Shown: one piece after another, positions 36,796 through 45,009 of the stretch | Position numbering within the stretch: position 1 is the first letter of the stretch | Layout of the letters: each line of letters begins with the position of its first letter | NCBI RefSeq assembly: GCF_002803095.1 | Contig: NZ_PGLR01000001.1 | Span: 186,001 to 250,000 of the forward strand | Length of the DNA: 64,000 nt | Source of the DNA: Pseudomonas sp. ZH-FAD | GTDB lineage: Bacteria; Pseudomonadota; Gammaproteobacteria; Pseudomonadales; Pseudomonadaceae | Direction of reading: 5' to 3' | Notes under the pieces: generated by a model | Database searches by the model: none | What the model saw: only the letters and a program-made list of their open reading frames with translations | What the model was told of the DNA's origin: nothing | Made by a program: the position numbers and the translations under genes

Positions 36796-37773
36796 ATGCT
36801 CAGTCAAATCCCTACCCACCTCATTGCCGGCCCGCTCGGTGCCGGCAAGACCACGTTGATCCGTCACCTGCTTGCGCAGAAACCGGCGGGCGAGCGCTGG
36901 GCGGTGCTGATCAACGAATTCGGCCAGATCGGTCTGGACGCCGCCTTGCTCGAGCAGGGCGACGACGGCATTGCCATGGCCGAAGTGGCCGGTGGTTGCC
37001 TGTGCTGCGTCAATGGCGCGCCGTTTCAGGTCGGCCTCGGGCGCCTGCTGCGCAAAGCGAAGCCCGATCGCCTGCTGATCGAGCCGTCCGGTCTGGGACA
37101 TCCGGCGCAGTTGTTGGCGCAATTGCGCCAGCCGCCCTGGCTCGGTGTGTTGGCCGCGCAACCGGCACTGATGGTGTTGGATGCTGCCGCGCTGGCTAGC
37201 GGCCAGCCGCTGCCGGACGTGCAGCGTCAGGCGCTGGATGAGGCCGGCTTGCTGCTGTTGAACAAGAGCGAAGGCTTGGACACCGAGGCGCGAGCGCGGA
37301 TTGCTAACGATCTGCCATCCGTGCCGCTGCACTGGACCGCGCAGGGCCAGCTCGACCTGGCCCTGCTGCCGGGGCTGGCGGCGCAGGCCTCGCCCATCGG
37401 GGTGAGCGCCGAGTTACCCACAACTGCACCCGGCCTGGCGCAGATCTGGCGCAACGCCGCCGAGCCTGTCTGCCAGGTGCAGGATCAGACCGAGGGCTGG
37501 AGCATTGGCTGGCGCTGGCACCCGAGCCAGCGTTTCGACCTCGAGCAGGTCAGCCGCTGGCTGCAGAGCCTGGGTTGGCGCAGGGCCAAGGCCGTGCTGC
37601 ATGGCGCCGCAGGCTGGCACTCGTTGAATGCCTTGCAGGGGCAAGCGTTGGCGGCCTGGAGTCCGAGCGAATGGCGCAGGGACTCACGGCTGGAGTTGAT
37701 CTTCGATCAGGCACAGGACATCGACGCGCTGAAGGCGTCGTTTTCCGCCTGCCGAATCCTGGCGACAGGCTGA
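36796..37773 (+). CDS. COG0523 (G3E) GTPase, CobW-like
   Basis: This 325-residue second member of the metallochaperone GTPase family is shorter than the 34108 paralogue. It has Walker A GPLGAGKTT, the switch NEFGQIGLDAALLEQ, metal motif GGCLCC, IEPSGLGHPAQL and guanine-binding NKSE. The C-terminal CobW_C domain (about 225-320) lacks the long insertion. I see no Zur-type box near its start, so it is probably not under the same control. Its metal and client protein are unknown. The ATG at 36796 begins the conserved N-terminus. Confidence 0.88.
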   Translation: MLSQIPTHLIAGPLGAGKTTLIRHLLAQKPAGERWAVLINEFGQIGLDAALLEQGDDGIAMAEVAGGCLCCVNGAPFQVGLGRLLRKAKPDRLLIEPSGLGHPAQLLAQLRQPPWLGVLAAQPALMVLDAAALASGQPLPDVQRQALDEAGLLLLNKSEGLDTEARARIANDLPSVPLHWTAQGQLDLALLPGLAAQASPIGVSAELPTTAPGLAQIWRNAAEPVCQVQDQTEGWSIGWRWHPSQRFDLEQVSRWLQSLGWRRAKAVLHGAAGWHSLNALQGQALAAWSPSEWRRDSRLELIFDQAQDIDALKASFSACRILATG

Positions 37774-37810
37774 TAAACTCGCCGCGCTTTCGTCGTTGTG
37801 GATAACTTTC

Positions 37811-38689
37811 ATGCAACTGCTGCCCTGGTCTCATGACACCTCTGCCGGCTTCACCCTGCGCGGCTGGCACACACCGCCGTCGGGCAAGCCGCTGCTGCAT
37901 TTCCTGCACGGCAATGGCTATTGCGGGCGCGTCTACACACCGATGCTGGCGCTGCTGGCCGAGGACTTCGACCTCTGGTTGTGCGACGTGCAGGGCCATG
38001 GTGACAGCGACCATGGCGGCCGCTTTCATGGCTGGAACCGTAGCGCCGAGCTGGCGGTGGAAGCCTTTGATGCCCGGCGTGGGTCGTTCGGCGACGTGCC
38101 GCGCTTCGCCCTTGGCCATAGCTTCGGTGGTGTGCTCACCAGCTTGATTCTGGCGCGCCATCCCGAGTTGTTCCGCCGTGCCGTGCTGCTCGATCCGGTG
38201 CTGTTCAGCCCGGCGATGATCGGCGTGATGGCGCTGTCCGATGTGGTTGGTCTGGCGCAGCGCACCGGCATGGCGAAAAAGGCGCAGAAGCGCCGCCGGC
38301 AATGGCCGGACCGTGCCAGCGCGCACGCTGCGCTGCATGGTCGTGGCATGTTCCGTGGCTGGGACGAGGCGGCATTCGACGCCTATATCGAGCATGCGCT
38401 GAAGAACGTCGAGGGCGGTGTCGAACTCAAGTGTCGACCCAGCCGCGAGGCGGATATTTTCGGTTCCTTCCCGCGGCGCCTGTGGCCTTCGCTGGCCAAG
38501 GTGACGACGCCGACCGAAGTGATTCACGGCTCACGCACCTATCCCTTCGTTGCCAAGTCCGTGGCGCGCTGGTGCGCGAGCAACCCCCATGTGCGCAGTC
38601 AGGTGGTGCCGGGTGGGCACTGTTTCATGCAGGAACAACCGGCAGACAGCGCCGAGCGCGTGGCCGACTTTCTGCTGCAGCGCAGTTGA
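37811..38689 (+). CDS. Alpha/beta hydrolase
   Basis: This 292-residue cytoplasmic hydrolase has an oxyanion-region HGNGYCGRVY, CDVQGHGDSDHGG, nucleophile elbow GHSFGG, and the distal catalytic His in VPGGHCFMQEQPADSAERV. The acid is probably in EVIHGSRTYPF. A cap with basic residues lies around 155-190 (KKAQKRRRQWP). Substrate is not readable. It follows the COG0523 gene by 37 bases on the same strand and may be co-transcribed. Confidence 0.9.
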   Translation: MQLLPWSHDTSAGFTLRGWHTPPSGKPLLHFLHGNGYCGRVYTPMLALLAEDFDLWLCDVQGHGDSDHGGRFHGWNRSAELAVEAFDARRGSFGDVPRFALGHSFGGVLTSLILARHPELFRRAVLLDPVLFSPAMIGVMALSDVVGLAQRTGMAKKAQKRRRQWPDRASAHAALHGRGMFRGWDEAAFDAYIEHALKNVEGGVELKCRPSREADIFGSFPRRLWPSLAKVTTPTEVIHGSRTYPFVAKSVARWCASNPHVRSQVVPGGHCFMQEQPADSAERVADFLLQRS

Positions 38690-38735
38690 TAGGTCTTTAC
38701 ATCGTGTAGGAGCCGGCTTGAGGCTGCACGCTGCT

Positions 38736-39131
38736 CTACTGCGCCTTGCGCCGCCAGTCTTCCAGGCGGATGACGTTGTCTGGCTGCTGCACCGCAACCG
38801 GTTCGGGTTGCGGCTCCAGTATCGGATGGGGCTGCAGTTCGATGTGGCCGAGATGCGGGCCGAACATGCTGATATGCCCGCGCAGGCGCTGCTCGCCGGT
38901 GACGGTGAACTCGAAGTCATAGAGTCGCGCCAGGCGACGATGGCCTTTGGCATCACGCTGGATAGCCAGACGACGCAATGCCACGGCGCCATCGAGCAGC
39001 TCCACGTCGAGCTTGGCGCAGTGCTGCTTGGCGAACGCCAGTGCACGCTCGCGAATACCATGGCCGCGCCACAGCCAGGCGCAGACGGCAGCGAACAGCA
39101 TCAGCAGGAAGACATCGAACAGGTTGATCAT
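38736..39131 (-). CDS. DUF3301 membrane-anchored protein
   Basis: This 131-residue protein has an N-terminal membrane helix (MINLFDVFLLMLFAAVCAWLW) and the DUF3301 body: RERALAFAKQHCAKLDVELLDGAVALRR, RLARLYDFEFTVTGEQRLRGHISMFG, HLGHIELQPH. The C-terminus is proline/glutamine-rich and ends NVIRLEDWRRK. No function is known to me for this widespread proteobacterial family. Confidence 0.85.
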   Translation of the reverse strand: MINLFDVFLLMLFAAVCAWLWRGHGIRERALAFAKQHCAKLDVELLDGAVALRRLAIQRDAKGHRRLARLYDFEFTVTGEQRLRGHISMFGPHLGHIELQPHPILEPQPEPVAVQQPDNVIRLEDWRRKAQ

Positions 39132-39253
39132 GGCGACTCCGGCTTCGGGAGACAGAGCTTAGCTTATCTGCCACGTGCTTCTCAGCACAGTGGCTTGCCC
39201 ATGCGTCGGCTCTGCATTAGCGTTCGCTCTCTTCAATTGAAAAGGACGTCACC

Positions 39254-39787
39254 ATGCATTGCCCCGCTTGCCGTACGACTCGCCTGCAACCAGCAAAACT
39301 CGAAGATGGCCTGCTCGGCCACGGCTGCGCACAGTGCCAAGGCACACTGGTCAGCCTGCTGCACTACCGCGACTGGGCCGAGCGCCAGCCAGCACACGAG
39401 ACATCAACCGAGCTGGCCGCCGAGGCCGAAGTGGGCGAAACCAGTCATGCCCTGAGTTGCCCCAAGTGCGCCAAGCTGATGAGCAAATTTCAGATCAGCG
39501 GCACCCGCGCCAATCGTCTCGACCTATGCGGTACTTGCGACGAAGCCTGGCTGGACAGCGGCGAATGGCAATTGCTCAAGGCCCTGGAGCTGAGCCAGCG
39601 CATGCCGGCGATCTTCACCGACGCCTGGCAGCGCCAGGTGCGTCAGCAGGCCAGCGAGCAGGCTCGACGCGAGCGCTTCAGCCGCATCGCAGGTGAAGAA
39701 GCCATCGCTCGCGCCGACGAGATTCGTACCTGGCTCAAGGATCATCCGCAGCGTCGCGAGCTGCTGTTCTACATCGGTCACGATTGA
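39254..39787 (+). CDS. TFIIB-type zinc-ribbon protein
   Basis: This 177-residue protein has two ribbon units. The first is MHCPACRTTRLQP...GHGCAQCQG; the second is LSCPKCAKLMSKFQI...LDLCGTCDEAWLDSGEWQLL, the zf-TFIIB pattern. A helical C-terminus of about 75 residues rich in Arg and Gln ends in LKDHPQRRELLFYIGHD. The function is not established. AAAAGGA lies a few bases before the ATG. Confidence 0.85.
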   Translation: MHCPACRTTRLQPAKLEDGLLGHGCAQCQGTLVSLLHYRDWAERQPAHETSTELAAEAEVGETSHALSCPKCAKLMSKFQISGTRANRLDLCGTCDEAWLDSGEWQLLKALELSQRMPAIFTDAWQRQVRQQASEQARRERFSRIAGEEAIARADEIRTWLKDHPQRRELLFYIGHD

Positions 39788-39814
39788 AGGGGCGATGGCC
39801 CGCCCGTTACGGCC

Positions 39815-40306
39815 CTATGTCTGGTTCTTTTCGTCGCTCAACGCCTGGTAGCGCTGTTGCAACTCGTCGCGAATCTGCCGGCGCTGCTTGGCCTGGCGCT
39901 GGCGGCGCAGGCCGTCGGCGGTGTCCGGCTGCAGTTCAGGGATCGGCGCCGGGCGGCCATTGGCATCGACCGCGACCATGGTGAAGAAGCAACTGTTGGT
40001 GTGGCGCACCGAGCGCTCACGGATGTTCTCGGTGATGACCTTGATGCCGATCTCCATCGAGGTGCGGCCGGTGTGGTTGACCGAGGCGAGGAAGGTGACC
40101 AGCTCACCGACATGCACCGGTTCGCGGAACATCACCTGGTCCACCGACAGGGTCACCACATAGCAACCGGCATAGCGGCTGGCGCAGGCGTAGGCGACCT
40201 CGTCGAGGTACTTGAGCAGGGTGCCCCCGTGGACATTGCCGGAGAAATTGGCCATATCCGGGGTCATCAGTACGGTCATCGTCAGTTGCGCGGTTCCGGC
40301 TTCCAT
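39815..40306 (-). CDS. Acyl-CoA thioesterase, YciA/hotdog family
   Basis: This 163-residue cytoplasmic enzyme has the hotdog catalytic region NFSGNVHGGTLLKYLDEVAYACASRYAG with the conserved Asn and Asp, SVDQVMFREPVHVGELVTFLASVNHTGRTSMEIGIKV, and CFFTMVAVDANGRPAPIPEL. A basic C-terminal tail (LRRQRQAKQRRQI) is present. It hydrolyses acyl-CoA thioesters; chain preference is not readable. Confidence 0.92.
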   Translation of the reverse strand: MEAGTAQLTMTVLMTPDMANFSGNVHGGTLLKYLDEVAYACASRYAGCYVVTLSVDQVMFREPVHVGELVTFLASVNHTGRTSMEIGIKVITENIRERSVRHTNSCFFTMVAVDANGRPAPIPELQPDTADGLRRQRQAKQRRQIRDELQQRYQALSDEKNQT

Positions 40307-40394
40307 CGTTGCTCCGAGTACGTGTGGGGCTTATGAGAATAAGGCCTGCTGGTTCTATGCAAGATACACACTCACTACTGCAAGGATGCCATCC

Positions 40395-41105
40395 ATGCTG
40401 ATTCGCTCGAAATTATTGCTCCTGCCGCTGCTGCTGTGGCTCGCGGGTGCCGTGCAGGCGACCGAAGAATGCGCCACAGCGGTGCAGTGCAACCAGGTCG
40501 GCAGCGCCGCCTATCAGGACGGCCGCTTTGAGCAGGCCATCGAAGCGTTCGAACGTCAGTTACGACGCGTCGAGGAGGGTGACACGGCACAGTTGGAGCT
40601 GGCGCTGAACAATCTCATCCTCGCCAATCTGCGCGCTGGCAATGCGGGCATGGCGCGTGCCTGGCTGGGCGTGGCGCTGGACAACAATCTCAGCGGCTCC
40701 TCGACCCGCCTGCACCTGCGCAAGGTGGCCGAGACACTTAATTACCCGGCGCTGAGCGCCAGCCCCGTTGGCCGCTACCTGCGCTACGGTGGCCAGGCGG
40801 TATGGAGCGAGCTGCTGATCAGCGAGGACGGCAATGGCGGCTATCACGCAAGTTTCTCGCCCGTGCGCGCCGGTGCCCGGGTCGAGGAATATGGTCCGGC
40901 CGCGATTGGCGAGCTGGAGGGCAAGCTGGTCGGCGACGGCGTGCAGATGCGCCTGGAGGATGCCGGTCTGGGCAGCAACTGCGCGGTGCAACTGCTGCGC
41001 GAAGGCATCGAGCTGCGCGTGCAGGAGGTGTTCGCCGAGGGCTGTCAGGACTACGGCGGCATGGGCATCAGTGTCGGTGGTCGTTACATCAAAGTGAGCC
41101 CATGA
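40395..41105 (+). CDS. Hypothetical secreted TPR-like protein
   Basis: This 236-residue protein has a signal peptide (LLLLPLLLWLAGAVQA). A TPR-like helical section (about 30-120: NQVGSAAYQDGRFEQAIEAFERQLRRVEEGD, LALNNLILANLRAGNAGMARAWLGVALDNN) is followed by a beta-rich C-terminal domain ending SVGGRYIKVSP. AAGGA is correctly spaced for the ATG at 40395 and too close for the in-frame ATG at 40386. Function unknown. Confidence 0.75.
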   Translation: MLIRSKLLLLPLLLWLAGAVQATEECATAVQCNQVGSAAYQDGRFEQAIEAFERQLRRVEEGDTAQLELALNNLILANLRAGNAGMARAWLGVALDNNLSGSSTRLHLRKVAETLNYPALSASPVGRYLRYGGQAVWSELLISEDGNGGYHASFSPVRAGARVEEYGPAAIGELEGKLVGDGVQMRLEDAGLGSNCAVQLLREGIELRVQEVFAEGCQDYGGMGISVGGRYIKVSP

Positions 41106-41108
41106 GGT

Positions 41109-41837
41109 TCACAGGCCGTAGCGCGCCTTGAGGCGCTGCACCGTATCCGGCCGTTGGGCGAGGAAGGCATCGAAGCGTTCGATCAGATCCGGCCGGCTTG
41201 CGCTGCTTAGGTGGAAGCTGGTGTAGATCAGCGGCAATTGCGGGTCCAGTTGCAGGTCGTTGTCGGTCATGTCCAGTTGGCCGAGCTGGTAGCGCACCAC
41301 CTGTGGGTTGGCGTAGAGCGCATCGAGACGGCCGCGTACCACCATGCGGATCAGGCTGTGCAGGTCCTGGGTTTCCACCAGATGCACGGTGCCCGCGTCG
41401 AGCTGGGGTTGCCAGGCCTGTGCGGTGAAGCCGCGCACCGTGCCCAACTGGCGAATGTTGTTAAGACCCTGGCCGCGACGGTTGGCGAGCACCATGGTGC
41501 CGTCGACTATCTGTACGACTGCCTCGCTGTAGTAGAGGTGGCGATCGGCCTTGGCCTGGCGCGCCCACCCGGGGTTGTCGGGGAACAGCAGGTCGAGGCT
41601 CTGCTCGTCGAGCATGTTGCGATAAAGCCGATTGAGCGGCTGCGGCAGCAATTCGAGGGTCAGCCCCTCGTGCTCGGCGAAGGCCTCCAGCAGGTCCAGG
41701 CAGTAGCCCTCGGGTGGGCTTTCGAGCGTGGCGCGGTAGTAGGGGTAGTAATCGTGCTGCTCGATGCCGACGCGCAGGGTTTCGCCCTGCGTCAGCGCAG
41801 CCGCCATCAGCAGAGCCAACAGTAGCCAGCGTTTCAT
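41109..41837 (-). CDS. Periplasmic binding-domain protein, paralogue of 17812-18537
   Basis: This 242-residue protein has a signal peptide (WLLLALLMAAALTQG) and an SBP_bac_3-like fold: LRVGIEQHDYYPYYRATLESPPEGYCLDLLEAFAEHEGLTLELLP, LDLLFPDNPGWARQAK, VRGFTAQAWQPQL, LIRMVVRGRLDALYANPQVV. The layout matches the protein at 17812 throughout, including the FPDxPxW block and the terminal R-R-G-L/A-R-Y-G-L end. It has no permease partner. It converges with the TPR-like gene. Confidence 0.82.
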   Translation of the reverse strand: MKRWLLLALLMAAALTQGETLRVGIEQHDYYPYYRATLESPPEGYCLDLLEAFAEHEGLTLELLPQPLNRLYRNMLDEQSLDLLFPDNPGWARQAKADRHLYYSEAVVQIVDGTMVLANRRGQGLNNIRQLGTVRGFTAQAWQPQLDAGTVHLVETQDLHSLIRMVVRGRLDALYANPQVVRYQLGQLDMTDNDLQLDPQLPLIYTSFHLSSASRPDLIERFDAFLAQRPDTVQRLKARYGL

Positions 41838-41885
41838 GAGTCGTTCTCCGCCTCCTCGCTGGCTACAGGTTAGCCCACCGTCAGA

Positions 41886-43253
41886 TCAGGCGTGATTGAG
41901 ATACCAGCGCCAATCCTGCTCACCCACTTCCCCCATGAACTGGCGGAACTCGGCCCACTTGATCGCCAGGAACACCTTGAGGAAGTCCTCACCTAGCGCC
42001 TCGCGTGCCCAGCTTGAATGCTCCAGATTGCGCAGGGCGGTTAGCCAGTCGGTGGGCAGGGTTTCGCGGGCCTGCTCGTAGCCGTTGCCGACGATGGCCG
42101 GGCCCGGGTCGATCTGCTCGCGGATGCCCTTGTGGATGCCGGCGAGGATCGCCGCCGCGGCCAAGTAGGGGTTGGCGTCGGCGCCGCAGATGCGGTGCTC
42201 GACGTGGCGGCTGTTGGCCGGCCCGCCCGGCACGCGGAAGGACACGGTGCGGTTGTTCACCCCCCAGCTCTTGGCCAGCGGCGCGTAGCTGTTGGCCTGG
42301 AAGCGGCGGAAGGAGTTGGCGTTGGGGCAGAAGATCGCCAGGGCGTCGTCGAGCGTGGCCATCATGCCGCCAATGGCGTGACGCAGCAGCGGCGTGCCCT
42401 GTGGGTCTTCCGAGGCCATCAGGTTGTTGCCTTCGGCATCGGCCAGTGACACGTGCATATGCATGCCGCTGCCGGCCAGGTCGCCGAACGGCTTGGCCAT
42501 GAAGCAGGCCTGCAACCCGTGCTTGTTCGCCACCCCCTTGACCAGGCGCTTGTAGCGCACGCCTTCGTCCACCGCCTGCAGCGCGTCGAAGCGGTGTTCC
42601 AGGGTCAGCTCGAGCTGGCCGGGGGCGTATTCGGAAATCGCCGTGCGCACCGGCAGGCCCTGGGCTTCGCAGGCGGCGTAGAGGTCGTCGAGAAACGGCT
42701 GCACCTGCTCCAGCTCGTACACGCCGTAGACCTGCGGCGCCTGCGGGCGCACACCGTTCATCTGCACGGCGGGCTGCGGGCGACCATTGGCGTCGCGCTG
42801 CTTGTCCAGCAGGTAGAACTCCAGCTCCACCGCCATCACCGGGTGATAGCCGTCGGCCTTGAGCGCGTCGATGGTACGGGCCAGCACGTGGCGTGGGTCG
42901 CCCGGCGTGGCGGGCAGGCCTTGGGTCGGGTGCATGCTCACCTGCAGTTGGCCGGTGGGCACTGCGCGCCAGGGTTGCAGGCACAGCGAGCCGGGCAGGG
43001 GATAGGTCCAGCAGTCGGCGTCGGCCACTTCCCAGACCAGGCCGCTCTCCTCGACATCCTCGCCCTGAATGGTCAGAGAGAGGATGGAGCTGGGCAGTGG
43101 CCGGCCGTTCTCGTAGATGGCCAGCAGCTCGTCGCGATGCAGCAGCTTGCCGCGCGGGATGCCATTGGCGTCGATCAGCATCAGCTCGATGCTGCGCACC
43201 TCGGGATAGCGTTCGAGGAAGTCGCGGGCTTCCTGGGGATGGGCGCATTGCAT
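41886..43253 (-). CDS. Glutamine synthetase-like gamma-glutamyl-polyamine/amine synthetase
   Basis: This 455-residue GlnA-family ligase has an IELMLIDANGIPRGKLLH N-terminal strand, ELEFYLLDK (metal-binding Glu), SEYAPGQLELTLEH, GSGMHMHVSLAD, and NRTVSFRVPGGPANSRHVEHRICGADANPYLAAAAIL. It lacks the typical tail of housekeeping GlnA. With the class III aminotransferase upstream and a divergent FCD-type GntR regulator, it fits the PuuA/PauA group that glutamylates amines for catabolism. The ATG at 43253 has AAGGAC upstream; the longer frame runs into an intergenic repeat. Confidence 0.9.
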   Translation of the reverse strand: MQCAHPQEARDFLERYPEVRSIELMLIDANGIPRGKLLHRDELLAIYENGRPLPSSILSLTIQGEDVEESGLVWEVADADCWTYPLPGSLCLQPWRAVPTGQLQVSMHPTQGLPATPGDPRHVLARTIDALKADGYHPVMAVELEFYLLDKQRDANGRPQPAVQMNGVRPQAPQVYGVYELEQVQPFLDDLYAACEAQGLPVRTAISEYAPGQLELTLEHRFDALQAVDEGVRYKRLVKGVANKHGLQACFMAKPFGDLAGSGMHMHVSLADAEGNNLMASEDPQGTPLLRHAIGGMMATLDDALAIFCPNANSFRRFQANSYAPLAKSWGVNNRTVSFRVPGGPANSRHVEHRICGADANPYLAAAAILAGIHKGIREQIDPGPAIVGNGYEQARETLPTDWLTALRNLEHSSWAREALGEDFLKVFLAIKWAEFRQFMGEVGEQDWRWYLNHA

Positions 43254-43273
43254 GGTGGTGTCCTTGCTTTTGT

Positions 43274-43357
43274 TCCCCTCTCCCTTTGGGAGAGGGGCTA
43301 GGGGTGAGGGAGCCCTCATCCGCCCTTCGGGCACCTTCTCCCGGAGGGAGAAGGGGT
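43274..43357. repeat. Intergenic repeat (CCCTCTCCC/GGGAGAGGG type)
   Basis: CCCCTCTCCCTTTGGGAGAG and the following CCTTCTCCCGGAGGGAGAAG are two short inverted repeats. Related units lie at 22008-22042 and 49827-49868. Here it sits between the aminotransferase and ligase genes of one operon. Confidence 0.6.
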
Positions 43358-43359
43358 GT

Positions 43360-44754
43360 TCAGAGCCTGGCACCGGGAATGGCCAGCAACTCGCTCAGGC
43401 CTTGATCCAGGGTGGCGATCAGCTTGTCCACATCCTCGGTTGTGGTGCTTGGGCAGCACAGGGTCATGTTGTGGAACGGGGTGATCAGGATGCCGCGGTT
43501 GATCAGGTACAGGTGCAGGGCCATCTGCAGCTCGTCATGGAACGCCGCTTCGGCCTCGGCGCCGGTGCGCGGCGGGGTGGCGCAGAACTGGAATTCGCAG
43601 CGTGCGCCCAGCTCGGTCACCGACCAGTTCAGGTCGTGCTTGCCGATCAACTGGCGCAAGCCCTCGGCTAGGCGTGCCGCCAGCGGCAGCATGTGGTCGT
43701 AGGCCGCCTGGGTCATCACCTGTTCCAGGTTGGCACGCATGCAGTGCATGGCCAGAGCGTTGGCCGACAGGGTGGTGCCCATGCCGCTGTGGCCGTGGCC
43801 GTGGCTTTCTTCACTGGCGCGCTGTCGGGCCTTAGTCATGGCGCCTGCCATCTCTGCGCTGCAACCGAAGATGCCGCAGGGCACGCCACCGGCGATGGGT
43901 TTACCGACCACGAAGAAGTCCGGATCGAGGCCCCACAACCGCGTGCAGCCGCCGATGTCGGTGGAGATGGTGTGGGTTTCGTCGATGATCAGCAGGCTGC
44001 CGTACTTGCGCGTCAGCTCGCGGCACTTCTGCATGAAGCCCGGATCGGGCAGGACCATGCCGATGTTGGTCATCGCTGGCTCGCAGAGCAGGGCGCAGAC
44101 GTCGCCTTGAGCCAATGCGGCTTCCAGCGCTTCGACGTCGTTGAAGGGAATGGCGCGGCTGTGCTCGGTCAGGTCGTAGGCCTGGCCGACCAGACCGGAG
44201 CGGTGCACGGTCTGGCCATCGCGCTCGCGCACCATCACGTCGTCGACGGTGCCGTGGTAGCAGCCGTCGAACACCAGCAGGGTCTTGCGCTGAGTGATGG
44301 CGCGCGCCCAGCGCAGCACGTAGCGGTTGGAGTCGGTGGCGGTGGCGGTCACCTGCCAGTAGGGCAGGCCAAAGCGCTGGGCCAGCAGCTCGCCGCAGAC
44401 CACGGCGTCCTCGCCGGGCAGCATGGTGGTCAGGCCGTTGTTGGCCTGCTCGGCGAGGGCGCGCGCGACCGGATCGGGGGAGTGGCCGAACATGGTGCCG
44501 GTGTCGCCCAGGCAGAAATCGATGTACTCGTGGCCGTCCACGTCGAAGAAGCGTGCACCCTTGGCGCGTTCGACGAACAGCGGTACCGGCGTCGACCAGT
44601 CGGCCATCCAGTGCATCGGTACGCCGCCGTACAGCGAGTGACGGGCGCGTTCGGCCAGCGCCACGGACTTCGGATTGCGGGACAGGAACATTTCGCGCTC
44701 GGCTGCGACGAAACGATCAACGGCGATTGGGCTGATACCACTGGCGGTGGTCAT
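43360..44754 (-). CDS. Class III PLP-dependent aminotransferase
   Basis: This 464-residue enzyme has family marks GARFFDVDGHEYIDFCLGDTGTMFGHSP, TATATDSNRYVLRWARAIT, VFDGCYHGTVDDVMV, IIDETHTISTDIGG, and the PLP lysine in FFVVGKPIAGGVPCG. It resembles the glutamate-1-semialdehyde/omega-aminotransferase branch. It is the first gene of an operon with the glutamine synthetase-like ligase and is divergent from a GntR regulator. Both suspected operator palindromes lie directly upstream. It probably removes the amino group from an amine or amino acid in a catabolic route; the substrate is unknown. Confidence 0.92.
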   Translation of the reverse strand: MTTASGISPIAVDRFVAAEREMFLSRNPKSVALAERARHSLYGGVPMHWMADWSTPVPLFVERAKGARFFDVDGHEYIDFCLGDTGTMFGHSPDPVARALAEQANNGLTTMLPGEDAVVCGELLAQRFGLPYWQVTATATDSNRYVLRWARAITQRKTLLVFDGCYHGTVDDVMVRERDGQTVHRSGLVGQAYDLTEHSRAIPFNDVEALEAALAQGDVCALLCEPAMTNIGMVLPDPGFMQKCRELTRKYGSLLIIDETHTISTDIGGCTRLWGLDPDFFVVGKPIAGGVPCGIFGCSAEMAGAMTKARQRASEESHGHGHSGMGTTLSANALAMHCMRANLEQVMTQAAYDHMLPLAARLAEGLRQLIGKHDLNWSVTELGARCEFQFCATPPRTGAEAEAAFHDELQMALHLYLINRGILITPFHNMTLCCPSTTTEDVDKLIATLDQGLSELLAIPGARL

Positions 44755-44788
44755 GGCTCTTACCTCGATTGGACGCTGCAGGCATGAT

Positions 44789-44806
44789 ATTTTGTGATCA
44801 CAAAAT
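44789..44806. promoter_or_regulatory. GntR-type operator O1
   Basis: ATTTTGTGATCACAAAAT is a perfect 18-base palindrome, 35 bases before the aminotransferase start. The core GTGATCAC repeats 62 bases away at 44856-44863. Confidence 0.75.
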
Positions 44807-44851
44807 AGTAAATGGTTTGATAAAGGTCAGTATTTTCAGCATTAATTGCGC

Positions 44852-44868
44852 ATTTGTGATCACGAAAT
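44852..44868. promoter_or_regulatory. GntR-type operator O2
   Basis: ATTTGTGATCACGAAAT shares the GTGATCAC core with O1. The 62-base centre distance is about six helical turns, so dimers on the two sites would face the same side of the DNA. Confidence 0.7.
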
Positions 44869-44943
44869 ATTTAATCTTCAGCCATTTTTCACACAAAATC
44901 AGTTCCTGACGTAGACTCGCCACATTTTCCACTGGAGCCTTTC

Positions 44944-45009
44944 ATGCGTGACTGTAGCCTGACCCTTGCTCAACTGCCGGCGCCACCGAGGGAGGTAGCG
45001 CATGGCTGA
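44944..45009 (+). CDS. Possible 21-residue upstream ORF overlapping the GntR start
   Basis: An ATG with GGAG upstream opens a 21-codon frame (MRDCSLTLAQLPAPP...) whose stop TGA overlaps the first codons of the GntR gene in another frame. Its translation would cross the GntR ribosome site. It could couple or limit GntR translation, or be chance. Confidence 0.3.
   Translation: MRDCSLTLAQLPAPPREVAHG

Noticed and set aside
44789..44806. CRP/Vfr site
   Set aside because: TGTGA and TCACA half-sites are fused without the six-base spacer, so a GntR-type operator fits better.
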